NCBI RefSeq assembly: GCF_003052515.2
Contig: NZ_QARE02000009.1
Span: 169,948-233,947 of the forward strand
DNA: 64,000 bases
Direction of reading: 5' to 3'
Origin: Pseudomonas sp. RIT409
Lineage (GTDB): Bacteria > Pseudomonadota > Gammaproteobacteria > Pseudomonadales > Pseudomonadaceae
The first letter of the stretch is position 1. Every line of letters starts with the position of its first letter. The translations under genes were made by a program, and so were the position numbers. Below the pieces are notes generated by a model. That model had not been told where the DNA came from and did no database searches. It saw only the letters and a list, made by a program, of their open reading frames with translations. Shown one piece after another: positions 63,485 through 64,000 of the stretch.

Positions 63485-64000
63485 TCAGGCTGGCAGTTGG
63501 CCCTGGCCGCTTTCGATGATCTTGGCAAAATTCATCACGTTGTCTACATAGTTGGGATCGCCCACCCCACCCACGTTGGCAAGGTCACCCTTGACCACTT
63601 TGTCCGGCCCTGAGTTATAGGCGCGCAGTGCCGAGCCCCAGTCGCCGAAGGCCTGGTGCTGGTCACGCATGTACAGCGCGCCCGCCATGATGTTGTCGTG
63701 GACATTGTTCACGTCAGCATTGCCCAACAAATCGGGGTTTTCCTTTTTGAGCCCAGCGAAGGTGTCAGCGTTGACTTGCATCAGGCCCGCGTCGGTCTTG
63801 CCGTTGACGTTGGTGGTGTCCTGTCCTAGCTGACCGCGAGACTCAGCCCAGATCTGGCCCGCAAGAATGTTGGCAGGGACACCGGTGGCGTTGGAGGCGT
63901 CCATGATGTCGCTGCGATAGGGCTCCAGCTGTTTGGGCAAGTGCAGATCGCCCGACCCGCTCACAGCGGTATCGTCCGTGACGCCGCGAGCTGCGTTGCT
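63485..64000 (-). CDS. Lytic transglycosylase (SLT domain), 5' end outside the window
   Basis: The frame is open from the right window edge to 63485, so the N-terminus is missing; an internal GTG (63964) is probably not the start. The visible 171 residues contain an SLT fold: catalytic Glu in IWAESRGQLGQDTT, AGLMQVNADTF and GDWGSALRAYNSGPDKV. It cleaves peptidoglycan glycan strands. Small Ser/Gly-rich N-termini occur in Pseudomonas relatives associated with secretion machineries, but no such genes are in view. Confidence 0.8.
   Translation of the reverse strand, partial: SNAARGVTDDTAVSGSGDLHLPKQLEPYRSDIMDASNATGVPANILAGQIWAESRGQLGQDTTNVNGKTDAGLMQVNADTFAGLKKENPDLLGNADVNNVHDNIMAGALYMRDQHQAFGDWGSALRAYNSGPDKVVKGDLANVGGVGDPNYVDNVMNFAKIIESGQGQLPA

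Noticed and set aside
62900..64000. A type III secretion (hrp) locus suggested by the transglycosylase
   Set aside because: No hrp-box-like promoter and no other secretion genes are present; SLT-domain enzymes are common outside such loci.

Overview
The window looks like a chromosomal segment of a Pseudomonas, most likely of the fluorescens group. The evidence is GC-rich coding sequence throughout, an OprD-family porin, GntR/LysR/TetR/LacI regulated transporter operons, a NorR-type regulator, a type VI secretion VgrG island, Pseudomonas-style tRNA-Asn and many near-complete Pseudomonas-like proteins. No replication origin, rRNA operon, prophage or CRISPR array is visible.

Layout. 1-7 kb holds ordinary core genes: a membrane protein, the PBP7-type endopeptidase pbpG, a DUF2214 membrane protein, the Nramp transporter mntH, an MFS porter and norR. 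7.4-13.3 kb is a five-gene, overlapping operon whose first three products match the mycobacterial decaprenylphosphoryl-arabinose (DPA) route: a HAD-UbiA fusion, a DprE1-like oxidase and a DprE2-like reductase. A multi-pass membrane protein and a GT-C-like glycosyltransferase follow. 13.4-17.4 kb has a compact SDR / GH15 glucoamylase / DUF2945 operon with a divergent LysR regulator. 17.4-21.2 kb is a pstSCAB phosphate operon of the short-permease type behind a PHO box and without phoU. 21.5-25.8 kb is a CoA-transferase / enoyl-CoA hydratase / MFS operon with a divergent GntR-FCD regulator and three copies of a shared operator-like motif. 25.8-28.7 kb holds small secreted or cytoplasmic proteins and an OprD porin.

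28.7-34.4 kb is a lower-GC type VI effector island. It reads vgrG, an Eag-type chaperone (DUF1795), a transmembrane PAAR effector with a C-terminal LHH-type HNH/Endo VII nuclease tip, and a SUKH immunity protein. Behind these lies a graveyard of an orphan immunity-like gene and decayed fragments. 34.7-46.2 kb returns to metabolic genes: a chemoreceptor, an MFS gene broken by one nonsense codon beside an intact TetR gene and operator, an AlkA-type glycosylase, and a ribose-type ABC transporter / LacI / xylulokinase operon.

46.6-50.4 kb is a three-gene ABC-3C type conflict (probable anti-phage) system: a nuclease-like effector, a middle component and a Rad50-like DUF3732 ATPase. It is followed by a degenerate IS3-family element, and both are bracketed by a 45-bp imperfect direct repeat (38 of 45 identical). 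51.9-64 kb is mostly core: DNA polymerase II, proP, a GNAT acetyltransferase, trmK, tRNA-Asn, a succinate-semialdehyde dehydrogenase with a divergent LysR, a RibD-like reductase and RidA. Next comes a secreted protein built from twenty 13-residue repeats, and the window closes with a lytic transglycosylase running off its end.

The strongest candidates for under-described biology are the ABC-3C module, the DPA-like arabinan precursor operon (with the benzothiazinone-target cysteine replaced by alanine), the type VI effector island with its immunity remnants, and the 39-bp-repeat exported protein.
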